NCBI GenBank assembly: GCA_028023455.1
Contig: JAQFVV010006215.1
Span: 7,797,230 to 7,861,229 of the forward strand
Source of the DNA: Epiperipatus broadwayi
Taxonomy: Eukaryota; Onychophora; Udeonychophora; Euonychophora; Peripatidae
Length of the DNA: 64,000 nt
Direction: 5' to 3'
Shown here: piece by piece, positions 10,971-23,095 of the stretch
Position numbering within the stretch: position 1 is the first letter of the stretch
Layout: each line of letters opens with the position of its first letter
The notes under the pieces: generated by a model
The model's input: the letters and a program-made list of their open reading frames with translations, nothing else
Databases searched by the model: none
Told to the model about the DNA's origin: nothing
Made by a program: the position numbers and the translations under genes

Positions 10971-12769
10971 TATTACTGAAATTAGAGATTAAAAAAAGGA
11001 TAATTAATTTAAAAACTGATTAATTTGTGAAAATAAATAAAGGTACACGGATTTGTTGCTGTGCAGAGTTTTGATTTGGTAGCTTTTTTGGTATTAAAAG
11101 AGCTATAATGTTATTTCAGTCAAGAATTTGTGGCTCAACTCAACTGGCTAATAAATTGTTTTTTAAATAGTATTCCAAAAAGTTAAGCTGGTTAAATTGG
11201 CATTTCCACTTATTTAAGAAGCTGCTAACGTGTGAGCTATGAATCCAGCTAACATGGTACATGGTACAATAGTTGAAAGTCTTACTACACTAGAATGAAA
11301 ACTTTTATTAGTAGACAGGTCGATTAATCCTGGAATTGGGTAGCATTCTGCCGATGCCAATTTTAAAAGGGTGTCATTCTTGCTTGCACTAACTGTTGAT
11401 AAACTAGAACAAGCAATTCCTGCCCTTTTTTGCCAAATTTTTTTTTTTTTTTGCCAACCTATCCATAATAAAAATATAATCTGTCTGAATGATTATTCTA
11501 CCTGGAGAACTCAAGAAAATATACCAAAAGAAGCCTTGGATTTTTAATGATAGTGATTCTTCTGTAGATATATTTTTCAAAAAGGTTTGAATCTATATTT
11601 TTTTTAATCGACTAATGATAGTTGTAACACCAGAAATCTGATATAAGAGTTACTTGATTTAGAATTAAAGGTTTTCAAAATTAAATATAACAAAATTATA
11701 AAATTGTTTGTAATTTTCTTTAATATTTTACATGTCCGAAACATAATTAATTTTTTTTTAACAGATTTAAGTTATGTCCAAAAGAATTTATAATTTATTT
11801 CTTGTTCGATGGTTACTAATTAACAGTGATTATAATTTAATAATAATGGTATGATTGTTCTAGGTTTTGCGTAAGCATATTAGAAGTCATCATTCCTGTT
11901 AAATGATTTTTCTCTGATATAGATACATTCCCATCCAAAAATCAATTAATAAAATCAAAATACTGAATGAACAAACAAAAGAAAACTATATATATCCAAG
12001 CTGTACAATAGAACTGCCCTGGAGCGTAACAAAAATACCAAAATTTGCTATCTTATCAAGCTGCAATCAAATCCATCCGAACGTCCAAAGGAATTCAACA
12101 AAATTTTAATTAATTTTCTATTGTTAACTATCCTGTAGACATTCGGATTAAAACTTTGATTTCATAAAAAAAGAGACTTTACTAATTAAAAACTACCTTA
12201 AGTGGACATCTGCTGTATTTTTAGATAAGGTACTAGAACATATTAATTAAACTATTGTTTCTTACCAACCCTCATTTATTTTAAACAGTAAATATGTGGC
12301 GTGATTTTAAAATCTAAAAACAAAATTATTTTACTTTTAATTTTCAATGTTTAAATCTACTTATGGGACAAATATAATTTTATTTTAAATTAAAACAAAT
12401 ATTAGGAATGTAATATCTTTTTATAAATAGATTTAAACAGAAATAATTTTAAACAACAAATTATTATTTTACCTAAGGTTTTGAAAATAAATATATCACA
12501 GGGTAACCTATATAACCTACATTTTAAACAAATATGTTTTACGTGTACATACACATAATTTACATTATTTATTTATACTGGGAATTAGAAACACAAATAT
12601 ATATAACACAAGCGTTGTACTCGTGGTTTAAAATTGGGCGGGATTTTCAGCATTTACGCACATTGCAGACACTACGATATACTGGGGTTTAAACTAAGGT
12701 ATCAGGGTAGGAAAGAGGTGAGAAAAGGTGAAACGAAAATCTGCAAAGCAAATCTTAGTTTCAACATGC
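10971..12769. other. Intronic DNA, no recognisable feature
   Basis: AT-rich, with poly-T near 11435 and a slightly GC-richer stretch near 11310-11420. Nothing supports a gene here. Confidence 0.45.
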
Positions 12770-14950
12770 ACACCTTCATATGTATATGTGTAGATTAATT
12801 CATAAATTTTAATGATATAAAAATATAAAAATTAAATATGTATTTATAAATTTATTTAAACGCACATTGATTACGTAAGTAATATTTAATAAGGCTGTAA
12901 CCTCAAGAATATGTGTGTAAAAATGTGATAGTAGGGACTTCTACAGGTTTTAACCACAAGCTTACGCTTTGGAAGTAAAGAGGGGAACCCTTCTTTACTT
13001 CAACCTACTTTCTATTTAAATAGGTGAAGCTGAAACGGCTAGATCTGAGAGCGTGAAGCTATTCAATACTTCACTGATTAAGTCCACATTTCTTATTACA
13101 CATTAATACTCGCGAAATCTTTTGATTTAGGAGTCAATGGAAAGATCTTATAGTTAGAAATCTATTACGATAATTTAAAGTTGTAATTATAAATTTATTT
13201 AAACGCACATTGATTACGTAAGTAATATTTACTAAGGCTGTAACCTCAAGAATATGCGTGTAAAAATGCGATAGTAGGGACCTCTACAGGTCTTAACCAC
13301 AACCCCTCTTCCAAAGCGTAAGCTTGTGATTAAGACCTGTATAGGTCCCTACTGTTGCATTTTTACACGCATATTCTTGAGGTTGCAGCCTTAGTAAATA
13401 TTACTTACGTAATCAATGTGCGTTTAAATAAATTTATAATTACAACTTTAAATTATCGTAATAGGTTTCTAACTATAAGATCTTTCCATTGACTCGTAAA
13501 TCGAAAAATTTCGCGAGTATTAATGTGTAATAAGAAATGTGGACTTAATCAGTAAAGTATTGAATAGCTTCACGTTCTCAGATCTAACTGCAACAGCTTC
13601 ACCTATTTAAATAGAAAGTAGGTTGAAGTAAAGAAGGGTTCTCCTCTTTTCTTCCAAAGCGTAAGCTTGTGGTTAAGACCTGTAAAGGTCCCTACTATTG
13701 TATTTTTACACGTATATTCTTGAGGTTACAGCCTTAGTAAAATTAAATATATAACTTTACTTCCCGGGTATATGATTTTCTTTTCCATTTTAAACATTTA
13801 ATTTTAAAATGCAAACAAATACTTAAGTTCTCTTCAATACTAAGAAAGAAAAAAAAAATTTAATCTGTCATAAATATTTCTTTCATTTTTTCTCTTTTTT
13901 TTCTTTTAAATAAACTTGATATTCAGTTCAAGACTTCTAGCATATTCTTCATGTCCAAAACTATAAAACAGGATATATAAAGTCAGATTTAGATATCTTC
14001 CTCACAGTACTATTTTTTTTCTTATTAGGCAGGCATTGACACTCTACAATCATATTTAGGCTTCCACAATAAAAAAAGAAAATTGGTATATTAAATGAAC
14101 ATCTACACCATCTTGTTTTTTTCCCCAATCAAGTTAGCAAACAGCATTCTGGCAAGGCAAGAATTTGGCAGTCCATACAATAATATTAATTCCCTTGAAT
14201 CTGATCAATGGCACTTGGTAATGAAATGTTGTTGTGCAGTTCTCACCAGCAATCCCGAGTTCTTCAGGACAGAGCTTTAAAAAACTTGTTCCCAGTTAAA
14301 GTTACTTTTCAAAAGTACAGCTTGCATTTTTTTCTGCCAAATAATTCAAAATTTTCTAACTTTAATTATAAAACCTTATTTATAGCAAGCACCTTTAAAG
14401 AAACAACTGTCAGTTTGTTTTTTAATCTTTTCTTCTAATTAAATTCCCAGATAAATCTTTTAATTACTAAGTAAAATAAAATATCTAATTAATATACATG
14501 AAAATATATATACTTTTTGGAAAAATTTTGATAAGAGAAAAAACAAAATCTTTTCTGTTTTACAAAGAAAAAAATTGTATGAACAATAATTAAAATTCTT
14601 TGATAATTTTACTGTCTTATAATTAATTCCAATTTTATAATATAAAAAAGTTAATTTTGGTTTTTTAACATTTGAATAAATAAAGTAGAAAATTTTTTTT
14701 TTCATATTAAAAAAAAAAAAAATACATGTACAACTAACAGAGAAAATTCTTTCACTGTATATTTTATTACATTTATAAATAAAATAGTTGTTATATGTGT
14801 ATAAATATTAAGTTTACAAACATATTGTCAATCTATTTTAGTCTATTATAAGATGTTTATTTAGCCTTTTATTGCATTTATGTTTATCAGGTTAGCTGAT
14901 ATAATTTTCTGATAGGATTTGATTATTATCCCTATCAGAATATTCTCTTC
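12770..14950 (+). repeat. Paralogous block X-W, copy 1
   Basis: After removing the palindrome inserted at 12840-13738, this block aligns by eye with 34140-35048 plus 41545-41765. Shared landmarks include aagttctcttcaatacta, the 'cattttggcaaggcaa'-type stretch, the 'caactttaattataaaacc' type stretch, tttgataattttac, and in the W part aagatgtttattta, gcatttatgtttat and a gctagctaatataa-like stretch. Divergence is moderate with many indels. In copy 2 a 6.5-kb insertion sits between X and W. Confidence 0.7.
12840..13738. mobile_element. Family P palindromic (inverted tandem) repeat
   Basis: A near-perfect 0.9-kb palindrome centred near 13308. The left arm contains a 345-bp unit and part of a second (the aaatttatttaaacgcac block at 12848 and again near 13192). 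The right arm (about 13312-13738) is its reverse complement. A 12-bp direct repeat, aaaattaaatat, flanks it at 12828-12839 and 13739-13750. The unit carries gagagcgtgaag (13047) and gcgaaatc (13112), 65 bp apart, as in families Q and T. Noncoding. The related block at 34140 lacks it, so it is an insertion. Confidence 0.75.
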
Positions 14951-16859
14951 TCTTTTTGGGCCATAAAAAGTGGGATAACAATTTTTATGATCTTTTTGAT
15001 GCAATCCACTTGAAGTAGGTATCACGGTTATCTTAATGCAATTTAATAGATATTATGGTTAAAAATTAAATTTTATATTATTAAAATTTAACTAATTTAT
15101 TCTGAAAATTCAACATTAGGCTACATTGAATCCAACTATCAAACTACTATTACTGATTAAATAAGGAGCTTAGTAATCAATATAAAGACCTTTACTACGT
15201 GAAGAATCTTAAGATAGCATCACAATAAAGCGTAAAATACCTCTATATTCTCATAATAAATGCAAATTCTTGTTCATGGACAATTTCAAAGATTTGCAGG
15301 ATGTTTTAGCATCATCAAGGTAAATGGTTTAACCATCAAGATCCCTTCTCCATATCAACTTTCCTAGTTGTTACATCAATGCTTAATGAGATTTTATCAA
15401 ATGAGCCTTCCTCATCTTGGACTAAGGGGTATTAATTATAAATTAGCAGTTGGTATAAAACTTGCAACAGTACTCAGGTTAGCCTGATCAAATAAAGATC
15501 TACCACCAAGCCATTTACTTCTACCAACAGATAGTTCAAAAGACGATTAAATCATCCTATTTTGTTTAATATCCATAAATTCAAATAATAATAAAAATCT
15601 ATTCAAATTACTATCTGTTAGTTTGATTCCATTACTCATACTCTCCTTACCCCTATAAATATATTTTTATAGATATTTTTTAAGAAAATTATGAACTTTT
15701 TTCTTTAATCTAATATACTACAATGTTTATGTAATCACAAAATTTCGATTTTGTTATTTTCAGTGATGTTATATATTTTATTTTTATACAATATCTTGCA
15801 TTTCTTATGAATTATTAGTCCATTTAGCATATCCTGAATTATTGATGAGAATATGTCATCCATATCCATACAGGGATCAAACCTTTCCTCCAGGAATTTC
15901 TTTACTAGTTTAAGTGTCTCATTTTGAAGGATAAAAATTTTCTATTTCATCATTTTTCACTGAAGTGAATATTGTATTTTTTTCTTTGCTATTGCTTATA
16001 GTATCATTTTTGATTCATATTCTTGAGTGCTCCATCACTTCCAGAACTAGCATTTTATGAATTGCCTTTCCCTTTGCATCATCATTTTCATAATCCATGA
16101 ATTTCTATCTTTGCGGGTACTATTTGCTCTGCTTTTACTAATCCAAACATTATAATTTTATAAATAGTTCATCTATATTATAAAATTTATTATCTAGATT
16201 TTGCATTTCTTTGAAAATATTTGCATTCTTCAACAATATTTCATCCAAATTTTGCAGCTTTCCATTAATTTTTTGTTGCATATTATTATTTTTTGAACAT
16301 TCAGAAGCTTTACATCTAAACTTTGCTGTTTTTCACTAACATTCTCAATTTTTATCTCTAAGCTTTGTTGCTTTTCAACAATCAGAAACTCTACATCTAA
16401 TTTTAACTGCTTTTCAACAATCACAGACTACATTATTTTATTGCATCATAATATTATGGAGTCTTCTATCGATATTTTGTTGTAGGTCTTTTTTCATGTT
16501 CATATTTTGTTACATATTATTTAAATTCTGCATTAACTTTTCCATTATTGCAATTTGTGCTTGATCTTTTCTCTCTGACTTTTCTTCCACTTACTTGTCC
16601 CTATTGATTTTTGGTTCATCTTTTTGTGTTTCTGGATTTTTTTATTTGATTGATCCAGTTCCATGTTTGAACAATCAACATTCTTGGTTATAACCTAATT
16701 GGTGTTCTATTCTTTTTTGAATGAACTTTTCTTATCATTTAGAATTAAACACACATTAATTATTGTCTCTTGATTTAAACATCATTTTATACCAAAATTT
16801 ATTTATATTTATATTTAGATGCATGAATCTCTATTACTAATTTAGTGTATATTTATTGT
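14951..16859. other. AT-rich DNA with possible retroelement relic
   Basis: Lies between the X-W and Y-Z paralogous blocks and has no counterpart in copy 2. The only coding-like signal is a minus-strand coiled-coil stretch (separate entry). The rest is anonymous. Confidence 0.4.
16225..16750 (-). pseudogene. Possible gag-like coiled-coil relic
   Basis: The minus strand reads charged, glutamine-rich, heptad-like residues in broken frames: KPETQKDEPKINRDK, then QAQIAIMEKLMQNLNNM, then an open segment (16424-16230) with repeated VEKQQSL / SEKQQSL blocks. Such composition occurs in N-terminal coiled coils of LTR-retrotransposon gag proteins, and a better gag-like relic lies at 24.7-25.6 kb in this window. 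No capsid motif, zinc knuckle, LTR or primer-binding site was found. It could equally be an unrelated low-complexity stretch. Confidence 0.3.
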
Positions 16860-17482
16860 AATGGTACAGAAATTTAGAAGTTAATATGGGGAGATGAGAA
16901 CATAGATTATCATCATCATATCTATTAATTACAACTAAAATGAACAAGTAAAAATTGAATATAAAATGAATAAAGAAAATAGAGAATAAATGAATATCCA
17001 GTGAATAAGAATAGAGTCAGCATGAACAAAATCATAAAATGCATATCCAGCATTACAGAAGAATAATAATTATTTAATCAACAGTTGGCTATGTGGCTGG
17101 ATTTGAAAGGGTTGACTATACACACGTTAATTATCGAGCCATTGTCAAACTTAGAGCAGAAATACAACACAATTATCTGGATGCATCACTGCTAATCCAT
17201 CAGAATATAAAAAAATTAAAGAAGGCTGAAATATTAAAGTATGTTGATCATATCAATACTCCAGCCACATAGCAATGTATTGGCCAATTATAAATTTAAT
17301 TTCTAATAATAAAAAAATATATAAAAATGTAGTACATGGACTTTTAAGATATATCTTTGCACTATCCAGGATTCTCACCTGGATGTTAAAACACCAACAT
17401 AACCTCTACATTATTATAACTAATCACTATGCTCAGAAAGCAAGAACTCTGAATGTGAACAAGAGATAAATAAATATAACAG

Positions 17483-17929
17483 TTGATAAACAGATCAAAA
17501 CTCTCCATACAGTATTGCCACCTGTGCTAAACAGTAATCAATGGATGCCAGAAGGCTTGTGCATAAAATCCCTATCCAATGCCTACTCATCCAATATCCC
17601 CAGACTAGTTTCTGGCTTGTGGCCTTCGTCAGTGAGGAGCTTTGGATCTTAGAGCACTGCATCTAGATCTTAGGATCTAATGCAACCCTCTAGCAACCAC
17701 CTTTTATCTCTACTTAACTACAAAACTATGAGAATGAAATTGAAAATACAAAAAATATTTTCAATCTAAGCTCAATAGCTTATATAGTCATATGGGTCTG
17801 AACTCAGTTCAGCACCCATACATTTTGGTGTCTGGCTCTTTTACAACCATAGCCACCACTATCCTATTAGGCAGGATTGGTGTTAAACCATTAATTATAG
17901 GAAATGTGATCACGTGATGCTTAATGGTT
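17483..17929 (-). mobile_element. Family A hammerhead-bearing repeat, copy A3
   Basis: An antisense stretch covers nearly a whole unit (17483 to about 17896), followed by a short sense stretch with the family 3' end (gatcacgtgatgcttaatgg). A 12-bp direct repeat, taaatataacag, flanks it at 17471-17482 and 17930-17941. The paralogous block carries this word once, at 31494-31505, with no insertion. The two ends of this copy are therefore fixed by an empty site, not only by repeat similarity. Confidence 0.85.
17589..17647 (-). ncRNA. Type I hammerhead ribozyme candidate (A3)
   Basis: Minus-strand fold as in A1: stem I AUCCAA/UUGGAU and UCCUCA/UGGGGA around an AGC/UA internal loop, core CUGACGA, stem II GGC-CACAA-GCC with flanking A's, GAA, mini stem III AC-UA-GU and cleavage C. 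All catalytic core positions visible by eye are intact. Position N7 of CUGANGA is C here and U in A1, and N7 is allowed to vary. Length 59 nt, identical to A1. Confidence 0.75.
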
Positions 17930-19353
17930 TAAATATAACAGCTTATTCCTATTTATTTTAAAGTAATGTTACTGTGATAATTTGAAAACAATCCTTCAAA
18001 CGAAGCTGTATTGAAATCAAATTACCCACTGCTAATGTAACAGGTAACTGGAGGAATAAAGACATAAACATGAATAGTTTTAAAAAATTATTTAATAAAC
18101 TAACTGATTAATAATACTAAAACAAATGACATGTTAATATAATACTTCATATTTTTACATTTTATCAAAAATTATAGTTTCATTAAAAAATAATAACCAC
18201 TTGATTTTGATTTTTATTCCTTAATTAACTTTTCATTTCATTAAGTTATTTCTTTAAATAACAAAAGTCGGTAAGTAGCTTTTCAATCGGAGGGGGGGGG
18301 TTGACAAAACAAAAAGAAAAAACATCAAATTTTATCAAATTAAGTTACTTTAAAAAAAACTAATTGTGAAAGAGAAAAAAAGGGCATGAATATAAAAAAA
18401 ACATTCAACTAAAAAAAAAAAAAAACTAATAACATTCTGAATATCAACTGCAATTTAATTTAAAAAACACCTAAATTTAATGGCACATCAAAAAAAAATT
18501 TTATATCGTTTTAAATTTTCTTTGGAATCCTTTGCATTTGTAATTTGCAGGTTTTTCAGGTAATGGATCTTTATGAATGCTTCTTAGTTTCGGGTTAATT
18601 GTGCATTTATTTCATTTTGGAATAGGATATTTTAGGCTAACAAACAGCAAGAATTTATTCATTTTCTTTCCAATAAAATTTCCAAGTCAGGCTAATATAT
18701 AGAGATGCTCATACTCTTGGTTGGAGATAAGATTTTGTTGTACTTTTCTTAGATTTTCTTTAGTGAACCAGGTTAGATGGAGGAAAAGAATGATTACGTT
18801 TTAGCTAAACTGAGAACATAGTCTTTATTATAGATAATATTTTTTAAACAATTGAGTTTTTGCATCTGCTTTTCTATTCAGCAGTTGAGTCAGGAATGTC
18901 TGCTCAGCAACTGGGTTAGAATTGATTGTCTTCTTCAACTACTGGGTCAAGAATAACTTTTCTTCAACAGCTGGGTCAGGAACTGGCTTCTTGTCAGATA
19001 TCTAGGTCTTCTGATTAACCCACACCTAATTTTTGAACAACCCTGCTTCAGCTAACTACAATTCTGTGTCACATGATAAAATTAATACTGTCCAATTAGT
19101 TCAATTTTGACAAAAACAATTAGGTTATTTCTCTCCCTAAACATTGACATTGGAAATCGAGTCAAAAACCCAAATTAGAATCATATGTTTTGATATTCCT
19201 TTTTAATTAATTTTTTTTTTTCTGTCAAAGGAAAAATGTTAAATAGTTTATGCTGATTTGATAAACCCTTTGTTGTATTTAAGAGAGATCAAGAAAAAAA
19301 CAATTCTAATAACTTAAAACATGGATATAAAAATGTTAAAATATTTTTTTTTC

Positions 19354-21014
19354 GGTTGTGTTCTGATCGATCGTGTCAGCTGCGGGATGGCGCTATTTCT
19401 AGCTTAATTTCTAGAAATATGCCATTTCCGCAGCTGCACCCAAGCATTTAAGCCTTCTTTCTACAATCCTAGGAAGACTGTTAACTCGGAGTTAACCCTT
19501 CTTTCTTCGCTAAAATCTAGAAAGAGTTTTAACTCGGAGTTAAGCCTTTCTACGATAAAACCTAGAAAGAGTGTTAACTCGGCTGGCGGCTAACGCTGTG
19601 GCTTTTTCCTATGCTAAAAGCAGAGGAAAATGCCGTAGTTGTTTGTGTTATGCACTATATCGTAATGCTGTGATGTATTTTATGTAACAGTATCGTACAA
19701 GGGTGTGTTAAGTTGATCGTGTCAAAATTATTTAAATTTTCATTGGGGCCTTTTTTTCTTCATATGAATTGATATACTGTTACCTTTTAACAGTTTTAAC
19801 AGTGGCATGATTGTTTATAAAACTGTAAACCTCCTAAATTCTCTATTAGGGTGGGGTAGCGCAATTTTTTGACGATCATGCTTTAAGTCACATTTTAGCG
19901 AGTAATTTTCTGAGACCAAGAATATGACTAATTTGAACACAGAAAACTTGAATATACGGTAATTGCCAGACATGGAAGCCATTGCTGTAACATTTCTACA
20001 GCAAAAAAACATCCTGCTCAAAGAAAAGGTTTATGTGGCCAATATATGCGACTTGAGGTCCATAACATCTTTTGACTTTCATTTGTAAGTCTGGTTTTTG
20101 CCGACGGAAATTTTCACCATGTAAAGGGCAGCTTGTTTGAGGGATTCCAAATGGCTTCGACAAATATAAAATAAAAGTAACTTAAATTTTTATTTAAACA
20201 TACACCCCTTCTCCCAATAATTGTCAATCAAATGTAAAATAAAAGTAACATAAATTATTATTTAAACATACACAAAAACACCCCTCCTACTAATTATTGT
20301 CAATCAAATGTAAACCGATAAAAGTAATGTAAATTATTATTTAAACATAAACCAAATTACTATTTGAACGTACACAAAAAAAGACCCTCTTGTCAGTAAA
20401 AATTAAAGAACTATTATTGTCCCATGGTCAAAAATATTATTTGGGAAAAATAATTTATAAACAAAAGAAAGTAAAATTGGTTGTCAATCAAATGTAAAAT
20501 AAAAGTAACTTAAATTTTTATTTAAACATACACAAAAAAAACCCCTTCTCCCAATAATTGTTGTTGGCAATCAAATGTAAAATAAAAGTAACGTAAATTA
20601 TTATTTAATCATACACAAAAACACCCGTTCCACTAATTGTTGTCAATCAAATGTAAACCAATAAAAGTAACGTAAATTATTATTTAAAGATATATAAAAA
20701 AAACCCGATCTCCCTTGAATTTTGTCAATCAATTTTAAAAAACAGTAATACTATTTAAAAAACCCAAATTAATAACTGAACATACACCAAAAAAGACCCT
20801 CTTGTCAATAAAAATTAAAAAATAACTATTATTATCCCTTTGTCAAAAATATTATTTGGAAAAAAATAATTTAGAAACAAAAGAAAGTAAAAATTGTACA
20901 CACACACAAAAGTCAATATTAAGAGAGAATCGCTACCCCGGAAAGTTATATTAATGTGTTTTTGGTTAGCATTAACACCATCAGGCGGCTGACACGATAG
21001 ATCAGAACACAACC
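19354..21014. mobile_element. Noncoding TIR element B (1.66 kb)
   Basis: A 26-bp terminal inverted repeat with one mismatch (19354-19379 starting ggttgtgttctgatc; 20989-21014 ending agaacacaacc) bounds the element. It is flanked by tttttttc at 19346-19353 and 21015-21022, a low-complexity but plausible 8-bp duplication. The paralogous block near 32760 lacks it. Next to the left end is a snap-back segment (cagctgcgg ... ccgcagctg, about 19377-19436), and the middle is a minisatellite. No transposase. It shares end architecture with elements at 36730 and 42432. Confidence 0.8.
20160..20910. repeat. Minisatellite inside element B
   Basis: About nine diverged units of roughly 75-85 bp share tcaatcaaatgtaaa, ataaaagtaac, ttaaattattatttaaacat, acacaaaaa and a C-rich ctcccaataattgt stretch. 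The block is itself duplicated: a segment ending aaacaaaagaaagtaaa occurs near 20458-20478 and again near 20874-20893. Confidence 0.75.
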
Positions 21015-21664
21015 TTTTTTTCTTCTCTTTTAAAACTTTGTCTTTTTATAAGTTAAAATTAAAATTTATCAATATATAAAGAAGGGAAAACTTTTTTCAC
21101 TTGATATTTTTGGCATTAAAATCAAAAATGATAGGTAAATTAATACAGAGAATAAAAATAAATTGTTTGTTTTATACTTTTCTCTCTTTTACAACCTTTT
21201 GTAACTTAAAACACATTTTAAATATTAAACTTATGCTTAACATCTGAAAATTTTCATCATGTGATGAGAGAAAAAATATTAAAATGATTACCCCTTATTA
21301 AAAAAACATATGGGAAGATTAAATACTATTTCCCCAAACACTTAACTGATTCTAACTTTAAGAAGCATGTAATATTGCTGCATTCTTCATTTACTTAAAA
21401 CATCAATGTAGCAACATGGCTACATTGTCCCTGCCTAATATGGGAAATGAAATCGAGTTGAACTCTTTTCTTGACACCTTAGTTTAATTCAACCAATTTT
21501 GTTTCACTATAGTAAAAATATTGTTGATCATGCTCAGCTGCATATTAATATTTCTTACAGACAAGCTGGAAATCAATTCACAAAGTCATTTTGGGCTATT
21601 TACTTAAAAGTAGCTATTTCATTTTGTAGTTATAAATTTTATTTTTGGAGATGGGGTGATTATT

Positions 21665-21880
21665 AGTATACTATATTGTGCTGGTCGAATGATGTATATT
21701 GGTTTAACCCAGTTTGAATACTAGGCGAAAGTACCTCGAGGCCACTCATATGCGAGATATAAAAATCAAGAATACTAATGCCTCTGCCCTATTCGTCTAT
21801 TTTCGAGTCTAACCACGAACCAACAACATATCTGAGACACGCATAAATTATTTTATAACCCTGGCCCACAGCTTATCATC
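21665..21880 (+). repeat. Dispersed repeat, inverted partner at 40855-41085
   Basis: Starts tatattgtgctggtcg and contains ctaggcgaaagtacctcgag and tctgccctattcgtctat. The reverse complement of 40855-41085 carries matching words in the same order (cgaccagcacaatatta, ctaggcaaaagtacctcgaa, gccctatttgcctattt). Probably the terminal region of a DNA transposon family; full limits not resolved. Confidence 0.6.
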
Positions 21881-22914
21881 AGGGAGAGACAATGGACTAG
21901 AATAGTTACGGGACTAATTAAGTTAAATGTGCATAAAATATATGAATTAAATGTTGGTGCGTGCTTGGATCATTGGACAAGTAATATAAAAGGTTAAGCT
22001 AATAAAAGATTGAAATAACGTTTGAAGACTTAAGCTTTTTAGTTTAAATAATATATTTTAATAAACGTGATTTTAAAATATTAGAAATGTTTTAACTATC
22101 TCCGCTATTCTTCGATTGATTACTGATAAATAATTTTACAATGAGGCGGATGGCAATTACATAATATTTTGTGGTCTAAGTATTACTTTCCCAATTTAAA
22201 TAAAATTATTAACTCGTGTCCCCTCGATAAAGCAAAATTAAAATAACTTTCACAAAGCATTCTCTAGTTGCTTTGTGCTTTATAAACACTTTTAAAATAT
22301 TTAAAGACATCTATAAATAACTAATATTTAACTATGGGACTAAAATGTGAACAAAGTCAGCATTATCGAGGATATCAAGTTGGCAAACGAAAGGAAACTT
22401 AACTAGTATTTAAATTACAGATATTATTTTAAATTGGAAATATTTTAAAATGAAAATAACTTATACCACAATGAAACAAGACAACATTTATATAACACAC
22501 TAAAATGAGGAATAGTGATGGGGGAAAATTTAACTATAAACTAGATGATCAAATAAAAGATAAATATAAATCTAATATTAAGCTAATAAGAGAAAAACAG
22601 ATACATTATAAATATAAATTAAGGAAACAATTAGCGAAAGGTATTTATAAAAGGTAAAGTAATAGTTCATGAGGAGATTTATAAAGTTACCAGTCCTTAT
22701 TCCTTTGGTCCAGTTCCCTCAACGTTCATGGCTGGATTATGGCAGGCAAAGCTGATGAGCCTAGCCGCCGTACATGGTCACGTCCACCAAATTAATAGAA
22801 CTTTTAACAGGTCGCATGTTGGAACCCATAACAGGAATTTTCCGCAAAACCAGGACTCCGTTGTTTTTCCGCATTTATTTTCAGAGCAACCTAGGAGGAT
22901 CACTTAAACTACAA
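21881..22914. other. Intronic DNA, no recognisable gene
   Basis: AT-rich. A moderately GC-rich island at 22690-22880 looks different from its surroundings and may be an old repeat, but I could not assign it. Confidence 0.4.
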
Positions 22915-23095
22915 AATCAGAATAATTTTTTAAAAAGCAAATCTGAATCATCTCAGGAACAACATCTGACCGATTTTAAAAGCAAAATCTGAATATTCAT
23001 TCAGGAACAAAATCTCAATGAATTCTAAAAGCAAATCTGAATCATCTCAGGAGAAAAATCTGAATAATTTTAAAAGCAAAATCTGAATGATAATC
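22915..23095 (+). repeat. Minisatellite, about 47-bp unit, four copies
   Basis: Units share 'gaataattttaaaagcaaa' and 'tctgaatcatctcaggaaca', repeated from 22915 through 23095 with small differences in length. Confidence 0.75.

Larger units (their letters stand above)
16860..21420 (+). repeat. Paralogous block Y-Z, copy 1
   Basis: Aligns with 30950-33110 once two later insertions are removed (family A copy at 17483-17929 and TIR element at 19354-21014). Landmarks in both copies include gagaataaatgaatatcc at 16982 and 31018, ataaataaatataacag at 17467 and 31490, the 'ggtcttctgatt' stretch, and 'catatgggaagattaaatac' at 21308 and 32996. The pair gives pre-insertion (empty) sites for both insertions. 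Confidence 0.8.

Noticed and set aside
13070-13130. Hammerhead-like reading of family P (CTGATTA ... GCGAAATC).
   Set aside because: The essential G of CUGANGA is a T, and no stem II can be formed between the two words.
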